Shown here piece after piece: positions 20,036-29,832 of a stretch of 64,000 bases of DNA. The notes beneath the pieces are model-generated. The model was not told the DNA's origin. It did no database searches and saw only the letters and a list, made by a program, of their open reading frames with translations. The translations under genes were made by a program, and so were the position numbers. Position 1 is the first letter of the stretch, and every line of letters begins with the position of its first letter. Source of the stretch: an uncultured Flavobacteriaceae bacterium (GTDB taxonomy: Bacteria > Bacteroidota > Bacteroidia > Flavobacteriales > Flavobacteriaceae); assembly GCA_943842625.1 (NCBI GenBank), contig CALTCK010000001.1, positions 62,001-126,000 on the forward strand, in the 5' to 3' direction.

Positions 20036-20072
20036 TAATGACACGTTTAATTTTCAAAATCTAAAATAATAT

Positions 20073-21101
20073 ATGGGATTTTTTGACTTCTTAACCGAAG
20101 AGATAGCAATAGATTTAGGAACTGCCAATACACTAATTATTCACAATGACAAGGTAGTGGTTGATGCACCATCTATAGTTGCTAGAGATCGAACCACACG
20201 AAAAATAATTGCTGTAGGAACAGAAGCCAATTTAATGCAAGGTAAAACCCATAATAATATTGAGACCATAAGACCTTTAAAAGACGGGGTAATTGCAGAT
20301 TTTGACGCCAGCGAACAAATGATAAATATGTTCATCAAAGACATTCCTGCTCTTAAAAAGAAATGGATCACTCCTTCCCTACGTATGGTTATATGTATTC
20401 CAAGTGGAATTACTGCCGTAGAAATGCGTGCCGTTAAAGAAAGTGCAGAAAGAGTTAATGGAAAAGAAGTTTACCTTATACACGAACCAATGGCAGCAGC
20501 TATCGGTATTGGAGTTGATACCATGCAGCCTAAAGGAAATATGATAGTTGATATCGGTGGCGGGACTACTGAAATTGCAGTGATTGCCTTAGGAGGAATT
20601 GTCTGTGATAAATCTGTGAAAATTGCTGGCGATGTCTTTACCAACGATATAATTTACTATATGAGAACTCAACATAATCTTTATGTGGGTGAAAGAACTG
20701 CAGAAAATATTAAGATACAAATTGGCGCTGCTACTGAGGATTTGGATTTACCACCTGAAGATTTAGCAGTACAAGGACGAGATTTATTAACTGGAAAACC
20801 TAAACAGGTTCAAACTTCATACAGAGAAATTGCAAAAGCATTAGATAAATCTATTTTAAGAATCGAAGACTCTGTAATGGAAACTTTATCTAGGACACCT
20901 CCTGAGCTCGCTGCAGATATTTATAACACTGGAATCTATTTAGCAGGAGGTGGCTCTATGTTAAGAGGATTGGATAAAAGACTATCACAAAAAACAGATT
21001 TACCTGTTTATATAGCTGAAGATCCTTTAAGAGCAGTAGTTCGTGGTACTGGAATTTGTCTTAAAAACTTATCAAAATATAAAAGTGTATTAATTAAATA
21101 A
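20073..21101 (+). CDS. mreB: Rod-shape-determining actin homologue MreB
   Basis: This 342-residue bacterial actin forms membrane-associated filaments that orient cell-wall synthesis. Visible motifs are the phosphate-1 loop IDLGTANTLI near residue 11, the HEPMAAAIGIG segment, the phosphate-2 loop VDIGGGTTEIAVI, and the late adenosine motif GIYLAGGGSMLRG. The N-terminal MGFFDFLTEE provides a membrane-touching end. It is the first gene of mreB-C-D-mrdA-rodA, the elongasome operon. Confidence 0.97.
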   Translation: MGFFDFLTEEIAIDLGTANTLIIHNDKVVVDAPSIVARDRTTRKIIAVGTEANLMQGKTHNNIETIRPLKDGVIADFDASEQMINMFIKDIPALKKKWITPSLRMVICIPSGITAVEMRAVKESAERVNGKEVYLIHEPMAAAIGIGVDTMQPKGNMIVDIGGGTTEIAVIALGGIVCDKSVKIAGDVFTNDIIYYMRTQHNLYVGERTAENIKIQIGAATEDLDLPPEDLAVQGRDLLTGKPKQVQTSYREIAKALDKSILRIEDSVMETLSRTPPELAADIYNTGIYLAGGGSMLRGLDKRLSQKTDLPVYIAEDPLRAVVRGTGICLKNLSKYKSVLIK

Positions 21102-21140
21102 CTAACGGCGATTGTTATTTACCAGTGATTAGAACATCTT

Positions 21141-21968
21141 ATGCAGCAGATTCTATATTTTTTTATACGAAACAAAAATTTTCTGCTATTTACACTCTTA
21201 TTTTTATTTTCTATTTTTCTAACAATACAGACCCATTCTTATCATAAAAATAAATTTATAAACTCTTCTAATTATATAAGTGGTACTATTTATTCTATGA
21301 AAAGCTCAATAACTAGTTATTTTAGTTTAAAAAAAGAAAATATAATTTTATTAGAAGAGAATAACAGAATTAAAAGAAAATTAGAATCTTATAGAGATAA
21401 AATCACTAATTATAATATTGATACAGCTTTCATATATTCGAAATATTATTTTTCTCATGCAAAAGTGATTAATAATTCTTATTCAAAAACTAAAAATAAA
21501 CTCACTATAAATAAGGGAATAAATGATAGTTTAAAAACAGACATGGGAGTTGTTACATCAAAAGGTATCGTTGGAATAATAGATAATATCTCTAGAAAAT
21601 ATGCTACTGTTCAATCAATTTTAAATACTAACAGCCAAATAAATGCGAAACTTAAGAACTCAAAACATTTTGGTTCATTAATTTGGAATACAGTTGACCC
21701 AAGTATTGTACAATTAATAGACATTCCCAGGTTAGCTCCTGTCAAAATTGGTGACACCATAGTTACAGGAGGAAAATCAACAATTTTTCCCGAAGGAATA
21801 TTGATTGGTGAAATTAAAGACTTTACGCTGACTCAAGATAAAAATTCAAAATATTTGAATATAAAATTGTTTAACGATATGACAAATCTTGAACATATAC
21901 ACATTATTAGTAATATAGATACAAATGAGATAATCAACTTAGAAAAAGAAAACGAGGATGTTAAATAA
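21141..21968 (+). CDS. mreC: Rod-shape-determining protein MreC
   Basis: This 275-residue bitopic protein has one transmembrane helix at about residues 12-30, a coiled coil (about 60-95) and a periplasmic beta-domain pair with NNSYSKTKNKLTINKG, GVVTSKGIVGIID and GDTIVTGGKSTIFPEGI. It bridges MreB/MreD to the penicillin-binding protein and SEDS synthase. Its last codons overlap mreD by 11 bases. Confidence 0.93.
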   Translation: MQQILYFFIRNKNFLLFTLLFLFSIFLTIQTHSYHKNKFINSSNYISGTIYSMKSSITSYFSLKKENIILLEENNRIKRKLESYRDKITNYNIDTAFIYSKYYFSHAKVINNSYSKTKNKLTINKGINDSLKTDMGVVTSKGIVGIIDNISRKYATVQSILNTNSQINAKLKNSKHFGSLIWNTVDPSIVQLIDIPRLAPVKIGDTIVTGGKSTIFPEGILIGEIKDFTLTQDKNSKYLNIKLFNDMTNLEHIHIISNIDTNEIINLEKENEDVK

Positions 21969-22461
21969 TTTAATTTTTATAAATACTACTCGCTTTTTTC
22001 TGCTCATTTTAGTGCAAGTACTTATTTTAAATCAAATTAATCTTTTTGGCTACATTAATCCTTATTTATATATTCTATTTATTATTATTTATCCATTTAC
22101 AGCTAACAAAAGTTTACTCATTTTTTTAAGTTTCTTATTAGGATTATTCATCGATTTTTTTAGTGACTCTGGAGGTATTCATGCAGCCGCTTCAGTCTTT
22201 ATTGCTTTTATTCGTCCTGTAATTTTAAAATATTCATTCGGTATAAGCTATGAATACAATACCATTAAAATTAGTAGTGAAGATTATCTAAAACAGACTA
22301 TTTATGTGGGGTCTATGGTATTTCTTCATCATTTTATAATGTTTGCTCTAGAAATATTTAATATAAATCATTTTTTATTATTTTTAAATTCAATTTTATT
22401 TTCGAGTATCTTTAGCATTGTTATAATTTTGTGTACTATCACCTTATTTAGTAAAAAATAA
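21958..22461 (+). CDS. mreD: Rod-shape-determining protein MreD
   Basis: This is a 167-residue inner-membrane protein with about five transmembrane helices. Key segments are NLFGYINPYLYILFIIIYP and FLLGLFIDFFSDSGGIHAAASVFIA, the latter typical of MreD. It overlaps mreC and is followed after one base by mrdA. Confidence 0.9.
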   Translation: MLNNLIFINTTRFFLLILVQVLILNQINLFGYINPYLYILFIIIYPFTANKSLLIFLSFLLGLFIDFFSDSGGIHAAASVFIAFIRPVILKYSFGISYEYNTIKISSEDYLKQTIYVGSMVFLHHFIMFALEIFNINHFLLFLNSILFSSIFSIVIILCTITLFSKK

Positions 22462-22462
22462 A

Positions 22463-24340
22463 TTGAGAAAATATTTATTCTTCTTCCTGGTTATTATTAC
22501 CGGATTAATAATCTCCGCTAGACTTTTTTACCTTCAAGTTTTAGATACATCCTCACAAATATCATCTCAAAATAATGCTGTAAAAAAAGTATTTGACTAC
22601 CCTCAACGTGGGTTTATATTTGATCGAAATGGAGAACTATTAGTTTCTAATCAACCGTCTTATGATGTTATGGTGATTCCAAAAAATATAGACTCACTTA
22701 GTTCTGAATCAATAAATGAGTTCTGTGAATTATTGAAAATAACTGAAGAGAAATATAATAATATTCTAAAAAAAGCAAAAATTTATTCTCCGAGATTACC
22801 CTCTGTAGTAGTATCACAATTTACGAAAGACGAATACGCCTACCTTTCAGAAAAAATGTGGAAATATAAGGGTTTTTACATACAAAAAAGATCCTTGAGA
22901 GACTATCAAGTCTCAAATTCTGCAAATGTATTTGGATACATCGCAGAAGTTAATAAAACCATAATAGAAAAAAAACCGTATTATCAAATGGGAGATCTAA
23001 TTGGTAAAGCTGGTGTAGAAATGGAATATGAAGATGTCCTAAGAGGAAAAAAAGGTGTAAAGCATTTTCAAATGGATCGTTTTAATAGAGAAATTGGTTC
23101 TTATCAAGAAGGAGTTTTTGATACAATACCAGTCAATGGAAAAGATATTACACTTACCATAGACTCGAAACTTCAGGAATATGGAGAGAAGTTATTGGTC
23201 AATAAACGAGGTGGGATTGTAGCACTAGAACCTTCGACAGGTGAGATATTAGCTTTAATTTCTGCTCCTAACTATGATCCAAAATTATTAGTTGGCAGAG
23301 AGCGTTCAAAAAACTTTACAAAATTATGGTACGACACTATTTCAAGACCTTTATTTGATAGAGTATTACAGGGAGAATACCCTCCAGGATCTCCTTTTAA
23401 GGCTCTTACTGCTTTGATTGGAATGCAAGAAGGCATTGTTCATAAAGATGAAAAGTTAATTTGTCAGGGCAGCTACAATTATGGCGGAAAGAAAAAACTT
23501 GGATGTCATCTTCACAAAACACCATTAAATATGTCTGAAGGTTTAGCAAATTCTTGTAACACTTATTTCTGTAAAATCTATAAAAGAACTTTAGAGAAAT
23601 TTTCGACACCTCAGGAGGGTATTGATAATTGGAAAAGACATTTAACGAGCTTTGGATTAGATAACTATATCGGGTATGATTTACCTCCAGGAAAAAAAGG
23701 ATTAATACCATCATCAGAATTTTACAACAGGTGGTATCAATATCCTAAATACAAATGGTACGCGAGTGCTACTATTTCAAATGCTATTGGTCAAGGAGAA
23801 GTAATACTTACTCCTATGCAAATGGTAAATTTTACTGCTGCTATCGCGAATAGGGGATGGTATTACAAGCCACACATTATCAAGAATATTAACACTATCG
23901 ATTCTATTCCTTTAAAATATACCAAACGGTATAAAACGACAATTGAAAAAAAACACTTTGATGCGGTTATTGAGGGAATGTTTGAAGTTTACAATGAAGG
24001 GACCGCAAAAAACATACAAATACCGGGTATCGAAATTTGTGGAAAAACAGGAACTGCAGAAAATTATACAAAGATTGATGGAAAGCGAGTTCAGCTAACG
24101 GATCATTCTATTTTTGTTGCTTTTGCACCAAAAGAAAACCCTGAAATTGCCATAGCAGTAATTATTGAAAACGGTTACTGGGGTTCAAGATGGGCAGGAA
24201 GAATAGCTGGACTAATGATTGAAAAATATTTAAAAGGAGAAATAACTAGAACAGATATGGAAAATTTCATTCTTAATGGAAGTCTTATGGAAGAATATGA
24301 AAAACCTTATTCAGGAAAACCTTTTAAAATTAATTATTAA
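22463..24340 (+). CDS. mrdA: Penicillin-binding protein 2 (elongasome transpeptidase)
   Basis: This 625-residue class B PBP cross-links peptidoglycan during elongation. One transmembrane helix lies at about residues 4-22. The PBP-dimer domain holds YPQRGFIFDRNGE. The transpeptidase domain has all three catalytic motifs: SPFK in PPGSPFKALTA, SCN in GLANSCNTYFC, and KTG in CGKTGTAENY. The start is a TTG at 22463, one base after the mreD stop. No ATG precedes the membrane helix, so a coupled TTG start is the best choice. It pairs with the SEDS polymerase RodA encoded next. Confidence 0.95.
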   Translation: MRKYLFFFLVIITGLIISARLFYLQVLDTSSQISSQNNAVKKVFDYPQRGFIFDRNGELLVSNQPSYDVMVIPKNIDSLSSESINEFCELLKITEEKYNNILKKAKIYSPRLPSVVVSQFTKDEYAYLSEKMWKYKGFYIQKRSLRDYQVSNSANVFGYIAEVNKTIIEKKPYYQMGDLIGKAGVEMEYEDVLRGKKGVKHFQMDRFNREIGSYQEGVFDTIPVNGKDITLTIDSKLQEYGEKLLVNKRGGIVALEPSTGEILALISAPNYDPKLLVGRERSKNFTKLWYDTISRPLFDRVLQGEYPPGSPFKALTALIGMQEGIVHKDEKLICQGSYNYGGKKKLGCHLHKTPLNMSEGLANSCNTYFCKIYKRTLEKFSTPQEGIDNWKRHLTSFGLDNYIGYDLPPGKKGLIPSSEFYNRWYQYPKYKWYASATISNAIGQGEVILTPMQMVNFTAAIANRGWYYKPHIIKNINTIDSIPLKYTKRYKTTIEKKHFDAVIEGMFEVYNEGTAKNIQIPGIEICGKTGTAENYTKIDGKRVQLTDHSIFVAFAPKENPEIAIAVIIENGYWGSRWAGRIAGLMIEKYLKGEITRTDMENFILNGSLMEEYEKPYSGKPFKINY

Positions 24341-25587
24341 TGCTTAAAACTAAAGGTTCAAAATATGACTGGGTTACTATATTTATATATATAGCTTTAG
24401 TTGCTATTGGTTGGATTAACATATATTCTGCATCATTTAATGAAGCCTCTACAAGTTTTTTTGATGTAAAACAGGTGTATACAAAACAATTAATGTTTAT
24501 TTGTCTGAGTGTGCTATTAATTATTTTTATACTCGCTATTGAAGCAAAATTTTATGAAAGATTTTCAAGTATTATATATCTCATAGCACTCTTTTCACTT
24601 CTTGGATTATTTCTTTTTGGTAAAAATATTAATGGTGCTACCTCCTGGTACGCTGTTGGTGGATTTACAATTCAACCTAGTGAATTTGCTAAAGTTGCTA
24701 CTTCACTTGCATTGGCAAAATACGTGAGTGATATTCAAATTGATCTATTAACGTATGAAGATCAAATAAAATCTTTAATTATCATTATTTTACCAGCTAT
24801 TTTAATAATACCTCAACCGGATCCTGGAAGCGCACTGGTTTATTTAGCATTAATTTTTCCATTATACAGAGAAGGACTACATGTAATGTATTTATTATTT
24901 GGTTTTATTGTAGCTGCTTTATTTGTTGCTACATTATCGCTTGGGACGGTCTGGGTTTCCCTTTTAATATTATTAATTGCAGGAATTATAATTTTTAAAA
25001 CTAAAAAAAAATCCATATTTAAGTATGGAATTTTAGCAATTGCTTGTATTGGTTTTTCAATTTCTGTTAATTTTATCTTTGATAACGTTCTAGAACAAAG
25101 ACATAGAGATCGTTTTAATATTGTTTTAGGAAAACAAGTTGACACCAAAAGTATCGGATATAATACTAATCAAAGTGAAATTGCGATTGGTAGTGGTGGG
25201 TGGACCGGAAAAGGTTGGCTACAAGGAACACAAACTAAAGGTAAATTTGTGCCGGAACAGGATACAGATTATATTTTTAGTACCGTAGGAGAAGAATGGG
25301 GCTTTTTAGGAAGCATGGGAGTTGTAGTCCTTTTTTTATTCTTAATCATACGCTTACTAATTTTATCAGAGAGACAGAAATCACAATTCAGTAGAATTTA
25401 CGGGTACAGCGTAGCGTCAATATTATTTTTTCATTTTTTTATAAATATTGGAATGGTTTCAGGGTTATTACCAACCATTGGTATCCCATTACCATTTTTT
25501 AGCTATGGTGGCTCCGGACTTTGGGGCTTTACAATATTACTTTTTATATTTATCAGGCTAGACGCATCAAATTATATTAATCATTAA
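24340..25587 (+). CDS. rodA: SEDS-family peptidoglycan glycosyltransferase RodA
   Basis: This 415-residue polytopic membrane protein polymerises lipid II with PBP2. SEDS markers are INIYSASF near the start, NGATSWYAVGGFTIQPSEFAKVA, IPQPDPGSALV, EWGFLGSMGVV, and the C-terminal GIPLPFFSYGGSGLW. The ATG shares one base with the mrdA stop (TAATG), so it is translationally coupled. It ends 13 bases before the converging permease gene, with no evident terminator hairpin between them. Confidence 0.95.
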   Translation: MLKTKGSKYDWVTIFIYIALVAIGWINIYSASFNEASTSFFDVKQVYTKQLMFICLSVLLIIFILAIEAKFYERFSSIIYLIALFSLLGLFLFGKNINGATSWYAVGGFTIQPSEFAKVATSLALAKYVSDIQIDLLTYEDQIKSLIIIILPAILIIPQPDPGSALVYLALIFPLYREGLHVMYLLFGFIVAALFVATLSLGTVWVSLLILLIAGIIIFKTKKKSIFKYGILAIACIGFSISVNFIFDNVLEQRHRDRFNIVLGKQVDTKSIGYNTNQSEIAIGSGGWTGKGWLQGTQTKGKFVPEQDTDYIFSTVGEEWGFLGSMGVVVLFLFLIIRLLILSERQKSQFSRIYGYSVASILFFHFFINIGMVSGLLPTIGIPLPFFSYGGSGLWGFTILLFIFIRLDASNYINH

Positions 25588-25600
25588 AGTATCTGTTAAA

Positions 25601-26707
25601 TTAATTTTTAACATCAAGAGCATCTCTTAAAGCATTGCCTATTAACATAAAAGCAGTCACCAAACTCATTATTGCTAGACCAGGAATAATAGCTAAATAA
25701 GGTTTCCCGAGGATTATATAAGAATAATGATCCTTAATAATACCGCCCCAACTAGGCATTGGTGGTTGAGCTCCAATTCCAAGGAAACTTAGGCCGCTTT
25801 CTATTAATATGGCTGCAGCAAAGTTTGCTGCCGAAATAATGATTACAGGAGCCATACTATTTGGTAAAATATGTTTTGTTATAATTCGAAAATTATTAAA
25901 TCCTAGTGCTTTTGCGGCGTTTACATATTGCATTTGTTTTACGCTCATTACTTGACCTCTAACAACACGTGCGACCTCTACCCACATAGTCAATCCAACC
26001 GCTATAAAGACTTGCCAAAAACCTTTACCTAAAGCCAATGTAATTGCGATAACTAATAAAAGAGTAGGTATGGACCATGTAACATTTATAACCCACATAA
26101 TGACTGCATCAACTTTACCTCCAAAATAACCAGCAATAGCACCCATAGATATCCCAATAATCAGTGAAATAAAGACCGATACAAATCCAATAGCTAATGA
26201 AATACGAATTCCTATAAGCATCCGACTTAACAGGTCTCTACCATATTTGTCAGTTCCTAGTAAAAAGGATTTTTCCGTAATATATAACTCGGGAACTTTA
26301 TTAATATCATCTGCTTTAAAAAACAACGAACTAGGGTAATCTTTTATAATCCCATCTATTCCTTCGTCATTATATTCTGTAATTCGAAGTAAATCATCCT
26401 GAATTATATAATCAGAAATAGGAATTTCTAGAGCAGTATTTTTTTTTCCGGTAAAAAATTCTGAGAAAGAATTTTGTTCATCTTCAGCATAAGGTATTTT
26501 TAGCATTTTCACCTTAAATCCAGGAGATTTCGAGTGAATTGATAAATGCATTTGATTGGCATTTTTAGAATTATCAGGAGCTAAAACATAGGCAAACAAA
26601 GCAAGGCATACACAGGCACATAAAAAGATAAAACTAAAAACGCCCCATGAATTTCTTCTAAACTTTTGCAGCGTTAATTTTGTTAGTGATGTTGAGGAGT
26701 TTTTCAC
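25601..26707 (-). CDS. DppC/OppC-like ABC transporter permease
   Basis: This 368-residue inner-membrane permease of the dipeptide/oligopeptide family has an N-terminal helix (about 20-40, RRNSWGVFSFIFLCACVCLA). An unusually long periplasmic insert (about 45-155) precedes the binding-protein-dependent transport domain with the usual EAA-like loop (NAAKALGFNNFRIITKHILPNSMAP) and ESGLSFLGIGAQPPMPSWG. No partner permease, ATPase or binding protein is next to it; in Flavobacteriaceae these are often dispersed. It lies 28 bases downstream of the tail-specific protease gene. Confidence 0.9.
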   Translation of the reverse strand: MKNSSTSLTKLTLQKFRRNSWGVFSFIFLCACVCLALFAYVLAPDNSKNANQMHLSIHSKSPGFKVKMLKIPYAEDEQNSFSEFFTGKKNTALEIPISDYIIQDDLLRITEYNDEGIDGIIKDYPSSLFFKADDINKVPELYITEKSFLLGTDKYGRDLLSRMLIGIRISLAIGFVSVFISLIIGISMGAIAGYFGGKVDAVIMWVINVTWSIPTLLLVIAITLALGKGFWQVFIAVGLTMWVEVARVVRGQVMSVKQMQYVNAAKALGFNNFRIITKHILPNSMAPVIIISAANFAAAILIESGLSFLGIGAQPPMPSWGGIIKDHYSYIILGKPYLAIIPGLAIMSLVTAFMLIGNALRDALDVKN

Positions 26708-26735
26708 ATGCTAATTTAATCATAAAATTATTAAG

Positions 26736-28760
26736 TTAATCTCTAACATTAGCTAGTTTACCGTTATTATTGGTTGACTTTAGATCTTGTAATATATTAA
26801 TACCTTCTTCTATGTAAATGTCGTTACCTAGGCTTTTATGCCATCGTTTTCTTTTTTCAAAAAGAGTTGAATCTTGTTTCATGAGTTCAATTTCAAAAGG
26901 TAAAGATTCATAAATTAATTTATTATCATAATTATCTATTGAATCAAATTTTTTAGTTTCATCGATTCTGCTTTCTATATCTTTTTTATAGGATTTATAA
27001 TTTAAGTTAACGGTAGTAACATCGCGACGATTTTTTATCCATTGTGCATTCTCATCAATTAATTTTAGTTGGTGGCTTTTAGTAATTCGCTCAACACTTC
27101 TGTTAATTGTTTTCTCGTAATCTATGTTTCCATTCCAAACTTCATAATTTGCAGGCTCGATTTTATCGTAGGGCAAGGGATTGTCATAATCTTTTTCTCC
27201 AATATCTATATAACTGTAACGATCTGCCATGACTACATCACTTTTAACTCCTTCTAGTTGTGTTGAACCTCCATTAACTCTATAAAATTTTTGAGTTGTT
27301 AGTTTTAAAGAGCCCATGTCACCCATTTCATTGTTGCGAAGCCATTGATTTAAATCTAATAAATTTTGAACCGTTCCTTTACCGTAAGATTGCTTAGACC
27401 CAACAACTATAGCTCTTTTGTAATCCTGCATTGCAGCTGCTAAAATTTCTGAAGCTGAAGCTGAAAGCTCATTTACTAATATTACCAATGGACCATTCCA
27501 GACAATTTCGTTATCATTATCGTTTAACACTTCTTTTTTACTACCCGAAGAAGCTACTTGGACAATTGGACCTTCTTTGATGAAAAGCCCAGCCATATCA
27601 ACCGCTGTTCTTAGAGAACCACCGCCATTTCCACGTAAATCAATAATAAGACCTTCCATTCCTTCTTTTTTCAATCTTATAATTTCTTTTTTTACATCAC
27701 TTGCGGCATTTCGGTCTTTATAATTCTGCATATCAAAATAAAATTGCCGCAAATCAATCAATCCATAGTTTTTATCATTCTTTTTGATAAGGGTCGATTT
27801 TGCATAGGTTTCTTCTAATTCTACTACATCTCTGGTAATTATTTCTTCTTCGATACTTCCATCTACACGCTTAATAGTTAATATTACCTTAGTCCCTTTT
27901 GGCCCTTTAATTAACTTTACAGCATCGTTCAAGCGCATACCTACAACACTTACTGCTTCTTTTTCACTTTCTTGTTTCACCTTCATAATCATATCACCTA
28001 CTTCCACGTGTTCGCCACGCCACGCCGGACCACCTGATATCACTTCTACAATTTTTATATAATCATTTTTCTTTTGTAATCTTGCTCCTATCCCTTCTAA
28101 TTTACCTGACATTTGTAACTCAAAACGGTCTCTATCAGAGGGAGCAAAATAGTTAGTGTGAGGATCAAATTCTTCAACTATGGTATTTAAAAATATTCCA
28201 AAATAATCTTTACTCTCCAAATCATTTACAAAATCAAAATATTCACTCATGGAATTTTTTGTATTTTCTCTTGCTTCTATTTCAATTTCACTCAAACTTT
28301 TAGGATCTTCGTAGTCTTCGTTTTTTACTTCTGTAGATTTCTCATTGAGATTGGTTCCGTTTTCTTCAATTAGGTCGTAATAATTTGAAATAGTAGTGAA
28401 TTTGAGTTGTTTTCTCCAGCGATTTTCAAGTGCTTTTATATTTTTTGGATATGTTATGTTATCATAATCTACATTCAATTCTTCATCAATACTATAATCA
28501 AATGACAGTTCTAAAATCCGAGGATATATTTTTTCTATTTCGGCAATTCTATCAATCAAACGTGTGTAGACTAGCTTAAAAAAAGTGACGTCTTTTATTT
28601 TAATCTGATCATCAATAGCAGTTTCATACTGTTTAAATTCCTCAATATCTGAATTTAAAAAATAACGCTTTAATGGGTCTATGGCAGCTATAAAATTTTT
28701 GTAAATATTTCTTGAGAAATCGTCATCCATATCCTTGGGACTGTAATGTCCTTTTTCCAA
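26736..28760 (-). CDS. Carboxy-terminal processing protease (Tsp/Prc), leader out of frame
   Basis: This is a 674-residue frame for a periplasmic tail-specific protease of family S41. After a helical N-terminal domain comes a PDZ domain (LEGIGARLQKKNDYIKIVEV, VEVGDMIMKVKQ). The peptidase core has the Ser/Lys dyad region (VNELSASASEILA and SKQSYGKGTVQN) and a C-terminal DUF3340-like domain. The frame begins at a TTG inside LEKGHYSP and has no signal peptide. The missing start is present just upstream in another frame (28761-28887), showing a one-base shift near 28767. As written, the product would lack its export signal. The gene is otherwise intact, so either a recent mutation or a sequence error is possible. 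Confidence 0.85.
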   Translation of the reverse strand: MEKGHYSPKDMDDDFSRNIYKNFIAAIDPLKRYFLNSDIEEFKQYETAIDDQIKIKDVTFFKLVYTRLIDRIAEIEKIYPRILELSFDYSIDEELNVDYDNITYPKNIKALENRWRKQLKFTTISNYYDLIEENGTNLNEKSTEVKNEDYEDPKSLSEIEIEARENTKNSMSEYFDFVNDLESKDYFGIFLNTIVEEFDPHTNYFAPSDRDRFELQMSGKLEGIGARLQKKNDYIKIVEVISGGPAWRGEHVEVGDMIMKVKQESEKEAVSVVGMRLNDAVKLIKGPKGTKVILTIKRVDGSIEEEIITRDVVELEETYAKSTLIKKNDKNYGLIDLRQFYFDMQNYKDRNAASDVKKEIIRLKKEGMEGLIIDLRGNGGGSLRTAVDMAGLFIKEGPIVQVASSGSKKEVLNDNDNEIVWNGPLVILVNELSASASEILAAAMQDYKRAIVVGSKQSYGKGTVQNLLDLNQWLRNNEMGDMGSLKLTTQKFYRVNGGSTQLEGVKSDVVMADRYSYIDIGEKDYDNPLPYDKIEPANYEVWNGNIDYEKTINRSVERITKSHQLKLIDENAQWIKNRRDVTTVNLNYKSYKKDIESRIDETKKFDSIDNYDNKLIYESLPFEIELMKQDSTLFEKRKRWHKSLGNDIYIEEGINILQDLKSTNNNGKLANVRD

Positions 28761-28887
28761 GACGTACAGTAATTAAGTCTATGAGTAACTTATCTTTTTC
28801 TGGATTGTCAAACTTCTTGGTAGTAAAACTACAAGAAGCAATCGCCACAAAAACAGCAATAAGTAAAACTTTAAAATTCTTTTTCAT
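28761..28887 (-). pseudogene. Out-of-frame lipoprotein leader of the tail-specific protease
   Basis: From the ATG at 28887 the minus strand reads MKKNFKVLLIAVFVAIASCS, a textbook lipoprotein signal with lipobox IASC. It continues TTKKFDNPEKDKLLIDLIT, then goes out of frame and stops after about ten codons. Removing one base near 28767 would join LLIDLIT to YVLEKGHYSP of the protease frame, the expected family sequence. This is therefore the true 5' end of the gene, split off by a +1 change. Confidence 0.85.
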
Positions 28888-29055
28888 AATTTTCATAACT
28901 CATTTTTTATCAACAACTAAATTATATAAAATATACTGCCTTTAAGTCAGAAATGATACTAATTTTTTGTTAAAGCAATAGGAACAATACTTAAGGTATT
29001 AAAACAACTATTCAGAAGTAATTATTATGTATTTTAGCTAAAGTAAAATCTTATA

Positions 29056-29832
29056 ATGAATTCAAATAAACCTCTAATTCTAGTCACCAATGATGATGGG
29101 ATTAACGCTCCTGGCATTCGCTTTCTGATTGATATTATGAATATTTTTGGCGATGTGGTGGTAGTTGCTCCAGATTCTCCACAAAGCGGTATGGGACACG
29201 CAATAACTATCAACAATACACTTTATTGCGAGCCTATTGTTATCAATAAAAATGAACCGCAATCTGAATACAGTTGTAGCGGAACCCCAGCTGATTGTGT
29301 GAAAATTGCTGTCAATGAAATATTAAAAAGAAAACCGGATTTATGTGTAAGTGGGATAAATCACGGCAGCAATTCTTCCATTAATGTTATTTATAGTGGA
29401 ACTATGAGTGCAGCTGTTGAGGCTGGAACTCAAGGTATACCTGCTATTGGTTTTTCATTACTAGACTATTCATTAGATGCAGATTTCACACATTCAAGGG
29501 AATTTGTAAAAAGAATCACTTCAGAATGTTTGAACAATGGATTGCCAAAAGGAGTTGTTTTAAATGTAAATATTCCTAAAATTTCAAACACCAAACTAAA
29601 AGGAATAAAAATATGTAGACAAGCGAATGGTGTTTGGGAAGAACAATTCGACAAAAGAACTAATCCATTAGGCAGAGAATATTATTGGCTTAGTGGAAAG
29701 TTTGTGAATAACGATCCGGGAGAAGACACCGACGAATGGGCTCTTGAAAATGGTTATGTATCTATTACTCCTACCCAATATGATTTAACAGCGCATCAAG
29801 TCATTAAAAAAATTAGTAATTGGAAACTTTAA
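29056..29832 (+). CDS. surE: 5'/3'-nucleotidase SurE
   Basis: This 258-residue SurE is a metal-dependent nucleoside-monophosphate phosphatase. It has the N-terminal motif ILVTNDDGINAPGI with the metal-binding DD pair, APDSPQSGMGHAIT, and SGINHGSNSSINVIYSGTM. It is full length. The gene begins a plus-strand run that continues through a small membrane protein into lpxB; its last codons overlap the next gene's TTG start. Confidence 0.95.
   Translation: MNSNKPLILVTNDDGINAPGIRFLIDIMNIFGDVVVVAPDSPQSGMGHAITINNTLYCEPIVINKNEPQSEYSCSGTPADCVKIAVNEILKRKPDLCVSGINHGSNSSINVIYSGTMSAAVEAGTQGIPAIGFSLLDYSLDADFTHSREFVKRITSECLNNGLPKGVVLNVNIPKISNTKLKGIKICRQANGVWEEQFDKRTNPLGREYYWLSGKFVNNDPGEDTDEWALENGYVSITPTQYDLTAHQVIKKISNWKL

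Noticed and set aside
28740-28887. Programmed frameshift in the tail-specific protease
   Set aside because: No slippery heptamer, pseudoknot or internal Shine-Dalgarno is visible at the junction, and the family is normally encoded in one frame.
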